64,000 nt of DNA, taken from NCBI RefSeq assembly GCF_963576675.1, contig NC_088918.1:63133001-63197000 (forward strand). The letters run 5' to 3'. Origin of the DNA: Euphorbia lathyris. Its lineage: Eukaryota; Streptophyta; Magnoliopsida; Malpighiales; Euphorbiaceae. This document shows, piece after piece, positions 33,116-43,773 of this stretch; position 1 is the first letter of the stretch, and every line of letters starts with the position of its first letter. The notes beneath the pieces were generated by a model. It did no database searches and was not told where the DNA came from. It was given only the letters and a program-made list of their open reading frames with translations. The translations under genes and the position numbers were made by a program.

Positions 33116-35190
33116 AGCGAGAAATTTGATTCCGGAAGGCGTGTATTAAGCCCTTAACGGGGACGGATCGTATTATTTCTTTTCGTATGCATTCATAAGC
33201 ATTATTGCAAACCTTTTGGGTAATTTCTGCGAAACCTCTAGCGAGAGTCCATTCGTCGCTCGAAAGAGGCTAGTGTAAGTTCCCCCTTACAGTAAGGCGC
33301 CAAAGGGTCCCCATCCATTCGTTAGGGGCGAATTTGTGCGGTCCTGTGAGGTCCCGCGATCAGCCGTGTCAGCATATAGTAGCCTTAGAAGTTGCCATAG
33401 GATTACCCGTTACCATTTTTGATGTGATGAATGAATCAGTTCGTGTTTTCAAATTGCCATGATACGTGTCTAATCCTAAAATATGTAAAGAAAATGAAAC
33501 GATACGTTAATATATACTCTTAAACCGATGTACAAACTACCCCCAAACATCGAAACGATTCGGACTAAAGACGACTTAGTCATCTCGTATGAATGAACTT
33601 GTGCGACCCGCCTGGTCCCTTTCCGTGTCGCGAAGAAGGCACATGTTCAGGAAATACGTTGTGACGTAAGCACGTATTAATACGAATCGGTTTTGGTATT
33701 AAGGATAGTTATATCTCGATTCAAAAGACTATATTAATGGTAGCCGTTATTTACATTCTTTAGATACGTTGGGATAAAACGAAATTATGACAAAACAAAA
33801 ACAAAGAACATTTCTGTTTCGAATGACCCCGTTGTAACGTAAAGAGTTTCATAAACGTGGCCCGTCCCTTCTGAATAAAAAAATGAACTCTTACGTTACG
33901 CCTTGTGTTGTTCTTAAGAGAAATGGGTGTATCCGCGAAGGTGACTAAGAAAATAAAAGCAAAAATAAACAAACGACCAAAGTCATTCTGTATCTACGAT
34001 GTATATCCATCCCGAGGGTAGTTAAAGAAAATGAACCAATGCCGTTAAATACGTGCCTCAAGCCGGTATATACGCCGTTTAAAATCATAAAGTCGAAGCT
34101 AAACTGCATAATTGCGCCATATGGACGAGACTGTGGGCTCGACTAATGGCTCGATCATTTCGACCGTTACCAAAACTACAAGAAATATGGCCCGATCTGC
34201 GTGTTTGCTTAACTCGTGCCTAAATGAAAAAGAACGGTAATATCCCTGCTTCGAATAAGCATGCGATTCAACGAAATGTTGACTTTCTATAACCACACTA
34301 GGATGATATATCCCGTAAATTGGAAGAAATAAAGAGTTGTTAATAGCCGAAGGATTATCGTGCGCTCGAATAAGACTCGCCGTCTTTTTCACGTAGCCAA
34401 AACGAGCGAGCGGATCCTTGACGCTAAAAACAAACGCGTTACGTGATGAGTCCGTTCCCTAAGGAAAAAATCCGAAAAGTGATTTCATCACTAAACAAAC
34501 ACGTGGGTGCGTCTCTCGATAGATCCAAAAGATCCCGTCGTAATCCAAAAATCGAGACACGAACCCACGCGAATAAAAGGGAACGAGTCATTGTCAATAA
34601 CGAATGATTGAACCAGAAGAATAACTTGTACCACGTCTAAAATCTGAGATGCGCTCAAAGGGAGTCAAAACCCAAACTAATGTGTCTCGCAAAATGACAA
34701 AAGACGAGTTATTCCGAAAGGACAATCCCTTTGGTCGATGTCTTAGTCACTGAACATTGATACGTCAAAACGAACTGTATTGTCTGATGGATGATTTACT
34801 TTTTTCCGCAATAATCGTCGGCATCACGCGTCCCCTGGACCGCAATGTGAGCCCCAAACCAAAATCCTAGGAAGAGACTTGGACCATCGAGTGTGTGGAG
34901 GAATAAGGGTGGAAGAGAGATGTTGTGATACGTGTAATTAGACTGACGTTTGTTCTTCTTATCTGATATATCCATAAATAAATAAATGCACACACCACGA
35001 ATCATGCATATAAACCATGCATACATACTAATGGATGACCGTTCACGTAGACTTCATCATTAAGCGGTTGTGGTTTCGCGAGAGTAGCCGGCTAGTCAGG
35101 CAGTTTGATCAGCTATGAATTGACAATTCCGAATCGGCAGTTGTGGCTTCTGAATCATCTTCGTCCGAGTATACTCAGTCTTCTGTCAGT
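33116..35190 (+). other. Leader of Tat-2
   Basis: About 2 kb between primer site and the first in-frame gag ATG, without a long open frame in the sense direction. Long leaders are usual in this lineage. It presumably holds packaging signals, but none was identified. Confidence 0.6.
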
Positions 35191-36318
35191 ATGTCTACGA
35201 CCGACGAAAAGGATGCCGAATTGGAAAACTCTGTGAACAACATTAACGATCAGTTGGCCGCAATTTTGGCCCAGCTAGCTGAGCTGGCATTGAAGGATAA
35301 CAAGAGTGGTAGTAAACGTGATGAGAATGAGGTAAACACTGGCCCCCGCTTTGGGAATGAGGATGACTATCAGGATTATATCCAGAAACAGCTTGAGAAA
35401 GAGAAGGCTAAGGAAGAGGAGTGGAAGCAGCACATCACTCAGGAAGTGCAGGACTTGCGTGGGGGAAGCTCCGGAAGTCAGGACTTTTATAATTTGAAGA
35501 ATTGTTTGTCGGCAACTGCTTTGCCTTTGAAGTTTCGGCTCCCTGACATGAAGAAGTTCGATGGAACTGGGGACCCCACGGCTCACATGAATCAGTATGT
35601 TGCAGTAATGAAGCACATAATCCTGACTGAGGATCAAGTCCTGGGACTGTTTAATACCTATCTGGAGGGAGCTGCCCTTGTATGGTTTCATGCGTTGCCG
35701 ATAGTGACAAAGAGAGATTGGAAGGAGTTGGCAAAATCATTCATCGCTCAATATAGTTTCAACACTATGCTTGAGGTTACTCTAAAGGAACTGGAAAGCA
35801 CTAAGCAACAAGCTAATGAGTCTTTTTCCGATTTTGTGAGGAGGTGGAGAGCCAAGGCGGCAGTTATGAAGCAGAAGCCGCTTGAGCAGGATCAGATCCG
35901 AATGGTAATTGGCAACACGTTGCCGTATATTAAGAATGAGCTGCGGTATATGCCTTTTACCGATTTCAGTCAGATGTATAGCTGCACCTTGACAGTCGAA
36001 GGGGACAGAGAGCCGAAGAAAGCTTATACTAAGTGGACAAAGTCTGGATATAGTGCCGGAGGGCCAAGCGCGAGTACAGAATCGGCCGCAGTGAAAGTGC
36101 TTGATCTTAATGCTATCGAGAAAAGGCAGTTCGCCAAGTTTGATCTGACCTATGCAAAAGTTTTCGAACGATTGCGGAAAAAGGAGTTGCTGAAAGCCCT
36201 TACTCCCAAGAACAAGACAGGACCCACACCACGAATGATAACCAGGGGGTATTGCGAGTTCCATAGTAACTACGGACACACCATTGAAAATTGTGAGAGG
36301 CTAAAGCATGAGATCTAG
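35191..36318 (+). CDS. Tat-2 gag (capsid module 1 and zinc-knuckle-like end)
   Basis: The structural protein that would form the particle. The open frame begins at 35119. A methionine-like start at 35143 is GTG (perhaps a mutated ATG before ASESSSSEY), so the first usable ATG is 35191. An acidic, helical N-terminal part comes first. Then comes a retrotransposon gag domain from LKFRLPDMKKFDGTGDPTAH through LEGAALVWFHALP and NESFSDFVRRWRAKA to the MYSCTLTVEG end. The C-terminus has CEFHSNYGHTIENC, a C-X2-H-X4-H-X4-C variant of the retroviral zinc knuckle. The frame closes at TAG 36316-36318; the following sequence stays open in the same frame, so this TAG is probably a mutated CAG. Confidence 0.88.
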   Translation: MSTTDEKDAELENSVNNINDQLAAILAQLAELALKDNKSGSKRDENEVNTGPRFGNEDDYQDYIQKQLEKEKAKEEEWKQHITQEVQDLRGGSSGSQDFYNLKNCLSATALPLKFRLPDMKKFDGTGDPTAHMNQYVAVMKHIILTEDQVLGLFNTYLEGAALVWFHALPIVTKRDWKELAKSFIAQYSFNTMLEVTLKELESTKQQANESFSDFVRRWRAKAAVMKQKPLEQDQIRMVIGNTLPYIKNELRYMPFTDFSQMYSCTLTVEGDREPKKAYTKWTKSGYSAGGPSASTESAAVKVLDLNAIEKRQFAKFDLTYAKVFERLRKKELLKALTPKNKTGPTPRMITRGYCEFHSNYGHTIENCERLKHEI

Positions 36319-37806
36319 GATCTAATTGATAAAAAGAAAATAGTCAACCCATCATCAGCAAACCCTCCCCCTAAGTGCAATCCATCGCCTAGTCATAGGG
36401 TGAGCGCAATCGGATCTAGGTTGGAGGAGAGCTTTGTGGTGGATTCATTCTGTGAATTTAAGGAAGAGCTTTTGAGTTCCGAAGACAAGTTAAATGTGGG
36501 AAATGGATTGCATGTGTCCGTCTTAGGAGAAGGAGTAACAGAGGAAGTGATAAATGACGAAGGAAAAGCCGAAGAGGTGTCATCTCAGAGGGTCAGGCCC
36601 ATTTTGAGTTTGTTCAGTGGGGTAGAAGATCCCGAAGCCCATTTGTTCGAGTATATGTGCGCTATGTTTAGAGAGCCATATGAGGTGGAAGATGTCGCTC
36701 CGTGGTTCTATCTATTGCTAGTAGGCGAACCTTTGAGGTGGTTTCAGTTGCTACCTGAATCGACTAAGCATGATTGGTCGCTGATGGCAAGCTTGTTTTT
36801 TATGAAGTATAGAAAGGCCAAAGCACATGTGGTGAAACATAGTGCGATGCGAATTGGGCCTATCAAATGCCCATTTCCAACTGTCAACGAGTATAGTGAA
36901 GATAAGGATCCCTTGGAGCACTTGCATTTTTATCTATCCGATATGGGTCCTTTGGGCTTCAAAGAGGAGGAAATTACGAGTTTGTTTTGCAACTCATTGG
37001 CAGGAGAGTCACTGGTATGGTACATGTCTCTTCCAACGTACGTAAAAGTGAATTGGGCGGAAATGACTAAGAGATTCATCAAGAAATACACCGCATGGGG
37101 ACGTCCAGAGGAAGTGCCGATGTTACCCGATGAGGAGACACCTGAGGCGGTATTAACCATGGCTAAGTACAAGGGAGATGAGAACCCCATCGACCACATA
37201 AACCGTTTCCGTGCCTACATGTTTAACACGGGACTCTATCGAAGTGAGTTGGTTCAGCATTCTCTAAAGACACTCGTAGGAGAAGCTTTGATGTGGCACC
37301 GAATGCTCTCGGTAAAGACAAAAGGGGACTGGGGGTCCCTCATGGAGGCCTTTGTGTAGAGGTATGAGATGTACATTCCGTGGACAGGGTCGTTGGAGGA
37401 TTTAGAAAGGATCAAGCAGTTTCCCGAGGAAGCATTCGTGGATTATGCTAGAAGATGGAGGTTCAAGTATGCCTCATGTCGGGTCACCTTGAGCGATCAG
37501 GAGCAACTCATGTGTATCCGAAGGGGTGCTATTCCACTTGTGGCAAAGAGGTTGAGCAGGGTGTTCTTGAAGGATTATGATGAGCTTATAGGATGGGCTC
37601 GGTATGGATCATCGGACCCTTCCTACGTAAATCCGAACGTCCCTCACGTGATGGATCTGATTGTTGTGGATATCTGGGGAAGTTCCTCGGAAGAGGAAGG
37701 TATCAATCAGAAAGCTCCAATCCATATCTGGGATGAGTCTGATGACGAGCCGGAAATTGCCGTAATGGTAGAGTCGGGCCGAGGGAAAGAATCTGCCCGG
37801 ATTTAA
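36319..37806 (+). pseudogene. Tat-2 extra gag-like array (capsid modules 2, 3 and 4)
   Basis: The segment is in the same frame as gag. Three further capsid-like modules follow each other: module 2 (about 36592-36813; DPEAHLFEYM, LLVGEPLRWFQLLPE, KHDWSLMASLFFMKY), module 3 (36862-37098; DPLEHLHFYL, LAGESLVWYMSLP, NWAEMTKRFIKKY) and module 4 (37141-37600; NPIDHINRFR, LVGEALMWHRML, GDWGSLMEAFV, and EEAFVDYARRWRFKY). Modules 2 and 3 cover only the first half of the domain; module 4 is full length. One TAG (37357-37359) interrupts module 4, and the frame ends at TAA 37804. An acidic tail follows. No protease motif was found in or after it. Module recognition is by repeated sequence pattern. Confidence 0.78.
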
Positions 37807-38251
37807 GATCTTCAACGATGTTACTGACTGGGGCAAAGGAAAGGCAAGCTGCTTCATAGAGGGGATCATGATGCTTGACCTGAATGCTGAGGAGCAAGTT
37901 ATCACTACATAGACAACCGTGGGGGCGGTGGATGAACCAAACCCCTCCAAGGCCCATGAAAACCCGAGAACCCTGATGATGACAACTATGTTACTTCTTT
38001 GTTTGAATCCGATTATGTACTCGCCAAAACTATCAATGAAATGAATTCTGATTTTGCTTACTTGCTTGATGTTGATTTTGATCATTCCATTCTCATTCAT
38101 ATAACATGCCTACATTTTAAATCAATGCAATAGAAATGTCAACTTTAAATCTTGGCACGGATGAAAATCCTGAACTTATACAAATTGCTCAAGAATTAAT
38201 TATTGAAGAGAGAAAAGAATTTAAGAGAATAATAAAAAAAAATACGAAATA
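37807..38251 (+). pseudogene. Tat-2 linker between gag array and reverse transcriptase
   Basis: It corresponds to 1-440 of Tat-1 (IMMLDLNAEEQVIT, ESD-VLA-TINEMNSDFAY) but has several stops and frameshifts. No aspartic protease motif was seen. Confidence 0.75.
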
Positions 38252-39142
38252 GTGTTTGCTTGGACGTACGAAGACATGCCAGGAATCGATCAATCAATCG
38301 TAACTCACCGTATTCCAACATACCCCGAGGCTAAGCCTGTGAAACAGAAACTCCGACGCATGAGGCCGGAATGGGCAGATAAGATCAGAGAGGAAGTGAA
38401 GAAACAGTTAGAAGCAGGGTTCATCGAAGTAATCGACTATCCCCCTTGGGTTGCAAATGTAGTACCAATCGCGAAGAAGGACGGTAAAGTGAGAATGTGC
38501 GTCGATTATAGAGATCTCAACAAGGCTTGCCCCAAAGATGAATTCGCATTGCCTCACATCGACGTATTAATCGACAGTGCTGCATCGAGCGTCTTGCACA
38601 CAAATGTTGACGGCTTCATGGGCTACATGCAGGTTCAAATGGCAGAAAAGCACAAGGCAAAGACCTCGTTCACAACTGAGTGGGGAACGTACTGCTATAG
38701 GGTAATGCCGTTTGGTTTGAAAAATGTCGGGGCAACTTATCAACGGATGGCTACGGCACTGTTCCATGATATGATACACAAGGAGGTGGAAGTTTATATG
38801 GACGACATGATGGTCAAGTCGGAGACGAGAGAGGGGCATTTCGTTGCACTCGAGAAGTTTTTGGCCCGAATTGCAGAATTCAAGCTGAGGTTGAACCCGA
38901 AGAAGTGCTTCTTTGGTGTTTTATCGGGGAAAATCTCAGGCTATGTGATCAGTAACAAGGGGATCGAGGTGGATCCCGACAAGGCAAAGGCCATACAGGA
39001 AATGCCAGCACCGAAGAATGAGAGAGAAGTGAGAGGATTTCTGGGGCAGGTTCAGTATATCAAAAACTGCTGCGGAAAGATCAACCGACGGTTTGGAACG
39101 ACAAATGTCAGCAAGCCTTGGAGAGCATCTGGACCTATTTGA
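38252..39142 (+). pseudogene. Tat-2 reverse transcriptase
   Basis: The complete RT fingers and palm are in one frame: KQKLRRMRPEWADKIREEV, CVDYRDLNKACPKD, MPFGLKNVGATYQR and the catalytic box, here EVYMDDMMVKS with YMDD instead of the YVDD of Tat-1. The frame goes wrong after GFLGQVQYI because about 43 bases present in Tat-1 (1233-1280) are missing. The last 25 residues are therefore out of frame. The open frame starts inside the linker; it is not an independent start. Confidence 0.9.
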
Positions 39143-39600
39143 TTAATCCGCCAGTTTTGAGACCACCCAAACTCAGAAAACCACTTCTCCTATATATAGC
39201 GATCGAGGAGCGATCCATTGGAGCAATGTTGGCACAGGAAGGGGACACTAGTGTAGAGCATGCAGTGTATTATCTGAGTAAGAAGTTCCTGGAATACGAG
39301 CTTAAGTATAATATGATCGAAAAGATGTGCGTGGCAGTAGTATGGCTAACAAAGAAGCTGCAACACTATTTTCAGTCTTACAAAGTGATCATTATTTCCC
39401 GGATGGATCCCGTGAAGTATCTGTACCGAACTCCATCCTTAACCGGAAAGCTGGCCCGATGGTTGTTACTCTTGTCAGAATTCGACATCGAATATGTGAC
39501 GAAGAAGGTTATTAAGGGGAGAGCCGTAACGGAATTTCTGGCCAATCAGCCCCTAAGGGTGGAAGAAGAGGAGATAAACTATGGTTTTCCCAACGAGCAG
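39118..39600 (+). pseudogene. Tat-2 gypsy-type RNase H
   Basis: It is the same domain as 1330-1800 in Tat-1, now in a different frame from the preceding RT because of the deletion. RPPKLRKPLLLYIAIEERSI to VTEFLANQPL is readable. A one-base loss near 39605 shifts into the next domain. This RNase H is degenerate in the lineage generally. Confidence 0.85.
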
Positions 39601-39614
39601 TTATATCGTGGAAA

Positions 39615-39953
39615 ATGTTATTTGACGGAGCGGTTAACTCAAATGGAGCCGGGGTAGGAATGTTACTTATCTCACCGGAAGGGGAAAGGATCCCAATGAC
39701 AAAGAAGTTGTCGTTCCCTCTCACTAATAATATGGCCGAGTATGAAGCGTGCATCTACGGGTTAGAGTCGCTAGCAGCGCTAGGAGCGTCGCATGTTGAA
39801 ATCTGGGGCGACTCAAAGCTGATTATTGAGCACGCACAGGGAATTTGGGAAGTAAGGGAAGAAAGGTTACACCCGTACTTAGACCAGCTAGGGGGGTTGG
39901 CACAGAGGTTCAGTGAGTGCCGCTTTTATCATATTCCTCGAGCGCAGAACTAA
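39615..39953 (+). pseudogene. Tat-2 archaeal-type RNase H
   Basis: MLFDGAVNSNG, NNMAEYEACIYG and EIWGDSKL carry three of the acidic residues. The frame stops at TAA 39951-39953, where Tat-1 has CAG, just before the segment with the fourth acidic position (ADASATL here). The domain would remove RNA from the RNA/DNA hybrid. It continues in the same frame after the stop. Confidence 0.88.
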
Positions 39954-39974
39954 GCGGCAGATGCTTCGGCCACG

Positions 39975-41312
39975 TTGGTGTCGGTATGGGATAATCCACA
40001 GAATATTGCCTCAAAGCCTCTGGTATTGAGGAGGTCTCACAAACCATGCTACGAAGATGTAATGCTGTTAGGGGCAGATGAAAGGCCTTGGTATTTCGAT
40101 ATCGTAAACTTCATGAAAAGTGGAACGTACCTGGCAGAATCAGAACTTAGGGATCAGGCTGTGATCAGAAGGTTAGCTCAGCAATTTGTCATCCACAATG
40201 ACTTGCTTTACAAAAGGCACGCCGATGGATTACAATTGAGATGCTTGGATGAGAGAGAAGCCCGTGAGGCAGTGGAGTCGGTACACTCGGGAATTTGTGG
40301 AGCCCATATGGGAGGAGCAGTGTTAGCAAAGAAAATCGTAAGGCAAGGCTTCTATTGGCTCACCATGGAAAGAGATTGTAACGAATATGCGAAGAAATGC
40401 CATGATTGTCAAATCCACGGAGATTATAATCACTTGCCAGCTATGGAACTGCACGTGTTGGCACCAGTTTGGCCGTTCACAGCTTGGGGCATTGATATCA
40501 TCGGAGAAGTGAGGCCTAATGCATCCAATGGGCACAAATTCATCGTGGTTTCCATTGATTACTTCACCAAGTGGGTAGAGGCAGAATCGTTTAGTAAGTT
40601 GGGATCTAAGCAGATGAGGAAGTTCATTGAAAAGCACCCAATCACCAGGTTCGGAGTGCCTCACCACGTGATTACGGATAATGGGGTCCAGTTTCAGGGG
40701 GAAGTGAGAAGTCTCCTCCAAGAATACGGTATCGAGCATCATAGGTCTTCTCCATATCGCCCACAAGCTAACGGTGCGGTGGAGGCCACCAATAAGAACC
40801 TTAAGAGGATTCTCGTAAAGACAGTAGCATCACATTGGAATTGGCACGAGCAGCTTCCGCTCGCTTTATGGGCTTATCGCACGACGGTTAAAGCGTCAAC
40901 TGGGGCAACGCCGTTCTCCTTAGTATATGGGGCAGAAGCGGTTCTGCCTATTGAGGTTGAGAAGCGATCGCTGAGAATCGCGGTAGAAGTAGAGATTCCT
41001 AAAGCGGAATGGGTGAAGAAGTGTTATGAACAGAAGGCATTGGTAGACGAGAAGAGGATGGAGGCCCTTTACCACATACAGCTATATCAAAGGAGGATGG
41101 CTCGGGCTTTCAACGAAAGGGTTAAGGTCAGTCCTATCAAAGAAGGAGACATGGTGCTGAAACAGATCCGAATGACGCGCACCGACCCTAGGGGCAAGTT
41201 TAGGCCAAACTGGGAAGGACCGTTCTTCGTGAAGAAGATCCTAAGCAAAGGGGCGGTGAAGCTAACCACGATGAGTGGCATTGAGTTCTCCGAAACCTAC
41301 CAATCTGGATAG
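39975..41312 (+). pseudogene. Tat-2 integrase
   Basis: The zinc-binding part (HSGICGAHMGG, CHDCQIHGD) and the catalytic core have all three acidic residues: WGIDIIGEV, ITDNGVQF and GAVEATNKN (Glu codon GAG at 40782-40784, which is lost in Tat-1). The C-terminal domain has PNWEGPFFVKK. The 445-residue frame is open from just after the RNase H stop. One extra A near 41293 shifts the final residues and gives a premature end at 41310-41312; in Tat-1 the protein ends about 22 bases later. This is the best preserved enzyme of Tat-2. Confidence 0.92.
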
Positions 41313-41368
41313 GCTTAAGAAATACTTTTCGTAAATAAAAAAAAGAAAAGAAAAAATAAAAATTCTCG

Positions 41369-41520
41369 ATAGGTTGAAAACCCGCAAAGGGCGACCTATG
41401 CAACAATAAGGGACATCCCAGTGGGTGAAAACCCGAAAGGGCACTCATTTGAAAATTCCGGGATAATAAAAGGAGAGTTGAAAAATCGCTGGGATCTGAA
41501 AACCGAAAAAAGGCGGATCC
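41369..41520 (+). other. Three conserved hairpins just after pol (Tat-2)
   Basis: They are at 41369-41399, 41421-41448 and 41492-41520, in the same order and with the same cores as in Tat-1. The second outer stem has one change (GTGGGT instead of ATGGGT). Spacing is unchanged. Confidence 0.6.
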
Positions 41521-41811
41521 TGGTAACAGTAGTTATATCTTGAGCAATTATAAAAATAATGTATAAGCGGCTAAGTATTTCTGTTGTTTGTAAATAAATA
41601 AAGACATGAATATATTTGAAGAGTATGATTGGAATCATTATAATCTACGGAATGCATTGTATTATGAATCATGAGTTATACATTTCTTTTCTCCACCACC
41701 AAATAAAAAGCCTACACAAATATCCACTCCTTGCCATATACAAGTTATACATCGGGGTGATACTAATAAAAGAAAGCTACGAGGAAAAACAATGACAGTC
41801 ATACCAATGCG

Positions 41812-42300
41812 GAGGAAATCCGAGATCCCAAAAGTGCCCTAACGGATCAAAATCTCTGAAGTAAGTAACCCACTTCTCAGCTAAGACCTCCTAGGCAGCT
41901 CGACAGGCATCCATGGCCGCCCGCCAACCCTCATCCGAAACTCGGTGGCTCTCCACCGCAATCTGCAAACTCTCCTCAGCAGCTCGTCAGGCCTCTATAT
42001 CCACACGGCTCCTCTTCTCGGCTGCTTGGCCTCGCTCCTCCTAGCTGGAGCGCTCATCTTCCATATCCCGATAATGACGTCTGATCTAAGCATCATCATC
42101 CTACAGTGACTCCTCTCGTACGGCCACCACGCTCTCCTGTACTCTCCGGTCAATAGAATGGAGGTCTCCCTGTAAAGAAAAATAGGAGGGAAGCAATGTA
42201 AAAAAAAAGAGAGAAAAATATATATACATTCATTCATAATCATGTGAGTACATATCACTACACTAGGTTATACAATAAAAATACTCACCAGGTGGTGGTC
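41812..42300 (-). pseudogene. Remnant of the antisense gene in Tat-2: last intron and adjoining exons
   Basis: On the minus strand a CTG before GTGAGTAT (donor at 42288) and a TTTCTTTACAG acceptor (exon from 42169) match the last intron of the antisense gene in Tat-1. The last exon starts GDLHSIDRRVQESV, against SDLHANEQRLNES in Tat-1, and continues as a charged helical stretch with stops. Everything upstream, including the whole PMD core and promoter, is missing; tandem repeats begin about 100 bases further. The gene was therefore present in the common ancestor and largely deleted here. Confidence 0.65.
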
Positions 42301-42394
42301 GTGGCTCAAGTCAAGCCACATGCAGAAATACTCGGATAGCTCCATGAAATCCGTGCAAGTCTAGGTAGGCTTCGATAGGCAAATTAGGATTCGA

Positions 42395-42712
42395 TCTGTG
42401 GGCACGGGCCCCGCTATGGACTACGGTCTATGGCATTATCAATGGGCACAGGCCCCACTACAGACTCCGGTCTACGGCATCATCAATGGGCACAGGTCCC
42501 GCTACGGACTGCGGTCTACGACATTATCAATAGGCACATGCCCCGCTATGGACTGCGGTCTACGACATCATCAATGGGCACAGGCCCGGCTACGGACTGC
42601 GGTCTATGGCATTATCAATGGGCACAAGCCCCGCTATGGACTACGGTCTACGGCATTATCCATGGGCATAGGCCCCGCTACGGACTCCAGTCTACGGCAT
42701 GAAGCAACTGCG
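42395..42712. repeat. 44-base tandem repeat, 3' region of Tat-2
   Basis: About seven copies of a unit with GGGCACAGGCCCCGCTA and ACTACGGTCTAYGGCATTATC. Apparent reading frames here are repeat translations. Confidence 0.9.
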
Positions 42713-42715
42713 GTC

Positions 42716-43060
42716 ACAAACTCTCGGACGAGTGATAAAGCCCAAATATCAAAACCTCTTGGACGAGGTCTCAATTCCAACTCTCGGACGAGTGATAAAG
42801 CCCAGCTATCATCAACGAAGAGCGTCTGTGATCGATGTAGAGATTAGGATCGAACGATGGATTTGGAGATATGCAAACGAAAGGACGCCTGCGATCGATG
42901 TATAGATTAGGGTCGGATGTTCGATTTGGAGGTCTGCAATACATGAAAACTCCTGCGATTGATGTAGAGATTAGGGTCGAACGATGGATGTGGAGATACG
43001 CAAACGAAAGGACGCCTGCGATCGATGTGGAGATTAGGGTTGAATGATTAATTTCAAAAC
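42716..43060. repeat. Second and third tandem repeats, 3' region of Tat-2
   Basis: Two copies of a unit with CTCTCGGACGAGTGATAAAG are followed by about four copies of a 60-base unit with GATCGATGTAGAGATTAGGG and ACGAAAGGACGCCTGC. Confidence 0.85.
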
Positions 43061-43560
43061 GAAAGAGTACCTGCGGTCGAGATAAAGACTAGGGTCGTTA
43101 GAAAAAGCAACTTTACCTGCGGTCGAGATAAAGACTAGGGTCGCTAGAAAAAGCAACTTTACCTACGGTCGAGATAAAGACTAGGGTCGCTAGAAAAAGC
43201 AACTTTACCTACGGTCGAGATAAAGACTAGGGTCGCTAGAAAAAGCAACTTTACCTGCGGTCGAGATAAAGACTAGGGTCGCTAGAAAAAGCAACTTTAC
43301 CTGCGGTCGAGATAAAGACTAGGGTCGCTAGAAAAAGCAACTTTACCTGCGGTCGAGATAAAGACTAGGGTCGCTAGAAAAAGCAACTTTACCTGTGGTC
43401 GATGTGAAGACTAGGGTCGCTAGAAAAAGCCATTTACCTACGGTCGATTTAGACTAGGGTCGCTAGAAAAAGCCATTTACCTGCGGTCGATTTAGACTAG
43501 GGTTGCTAGAAAGAGCCATTTTACCTGCGGTCGATTTAGAGACTAGGGGCCCCAGAAGGA
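43061..43560. repeat. 46-base tandem repeat, 3' region of Tat-2
   Basis: About ten copies with ACCTGCGGTCGAGATAAAGA and CTAGGGTCGCTAGAAAAAGC. The last copies drift toward the Tat-1 type (GCGGTCGATTTAGAGACTAG). There are no unique spacers between units. Confidence 0.92.
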
Positions 43561-43756
43561 GCGTTCGCCGGCAGCCGATTCAGAGGCAAGGACGGGACAG
43601 CTAAAGTGAAGATTGAAGACAAGATAGGAACTTGCGACATGGAGATCAGGTATTTCTCCTCCCACTCTATATGTGTCTTTTACTTTAATATATTTCCATT
43701 GCATGTGTTGCGTTCACAAAAAATGTTTTCAAAAACACACACATCACTGTCAAAAT

Positions 43757-43773
43757 AGAAAAGTAGGGGCAAC
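43757..43773 (+). other. Polypurine tract of Tat-2
   Basis: AGAAAAGTAGGGGCAAC lies immediately before the 3' LTR. Confidence 0.8.

Noticed and set aside
36400..37359. A separate gene starting at 36400
   Set aside because: The apparent start is a GTG inside a continuous frame with gag; it is the gag-like array after a TAG, and not an independent gene.
42398..42905. Open frames of 149 and 90 residues rich in MGTGPA and YGLRSTT repeats
   Set aside because: They come from the 44-base tandem repeat, appear in two frames alike, and have no independent support.
43061..43560. CRISPR-like regular repeat
   Set aside because: Units follow each other directly with no unique spacers, and the setting is the 3' region of a plant retrotransposon.
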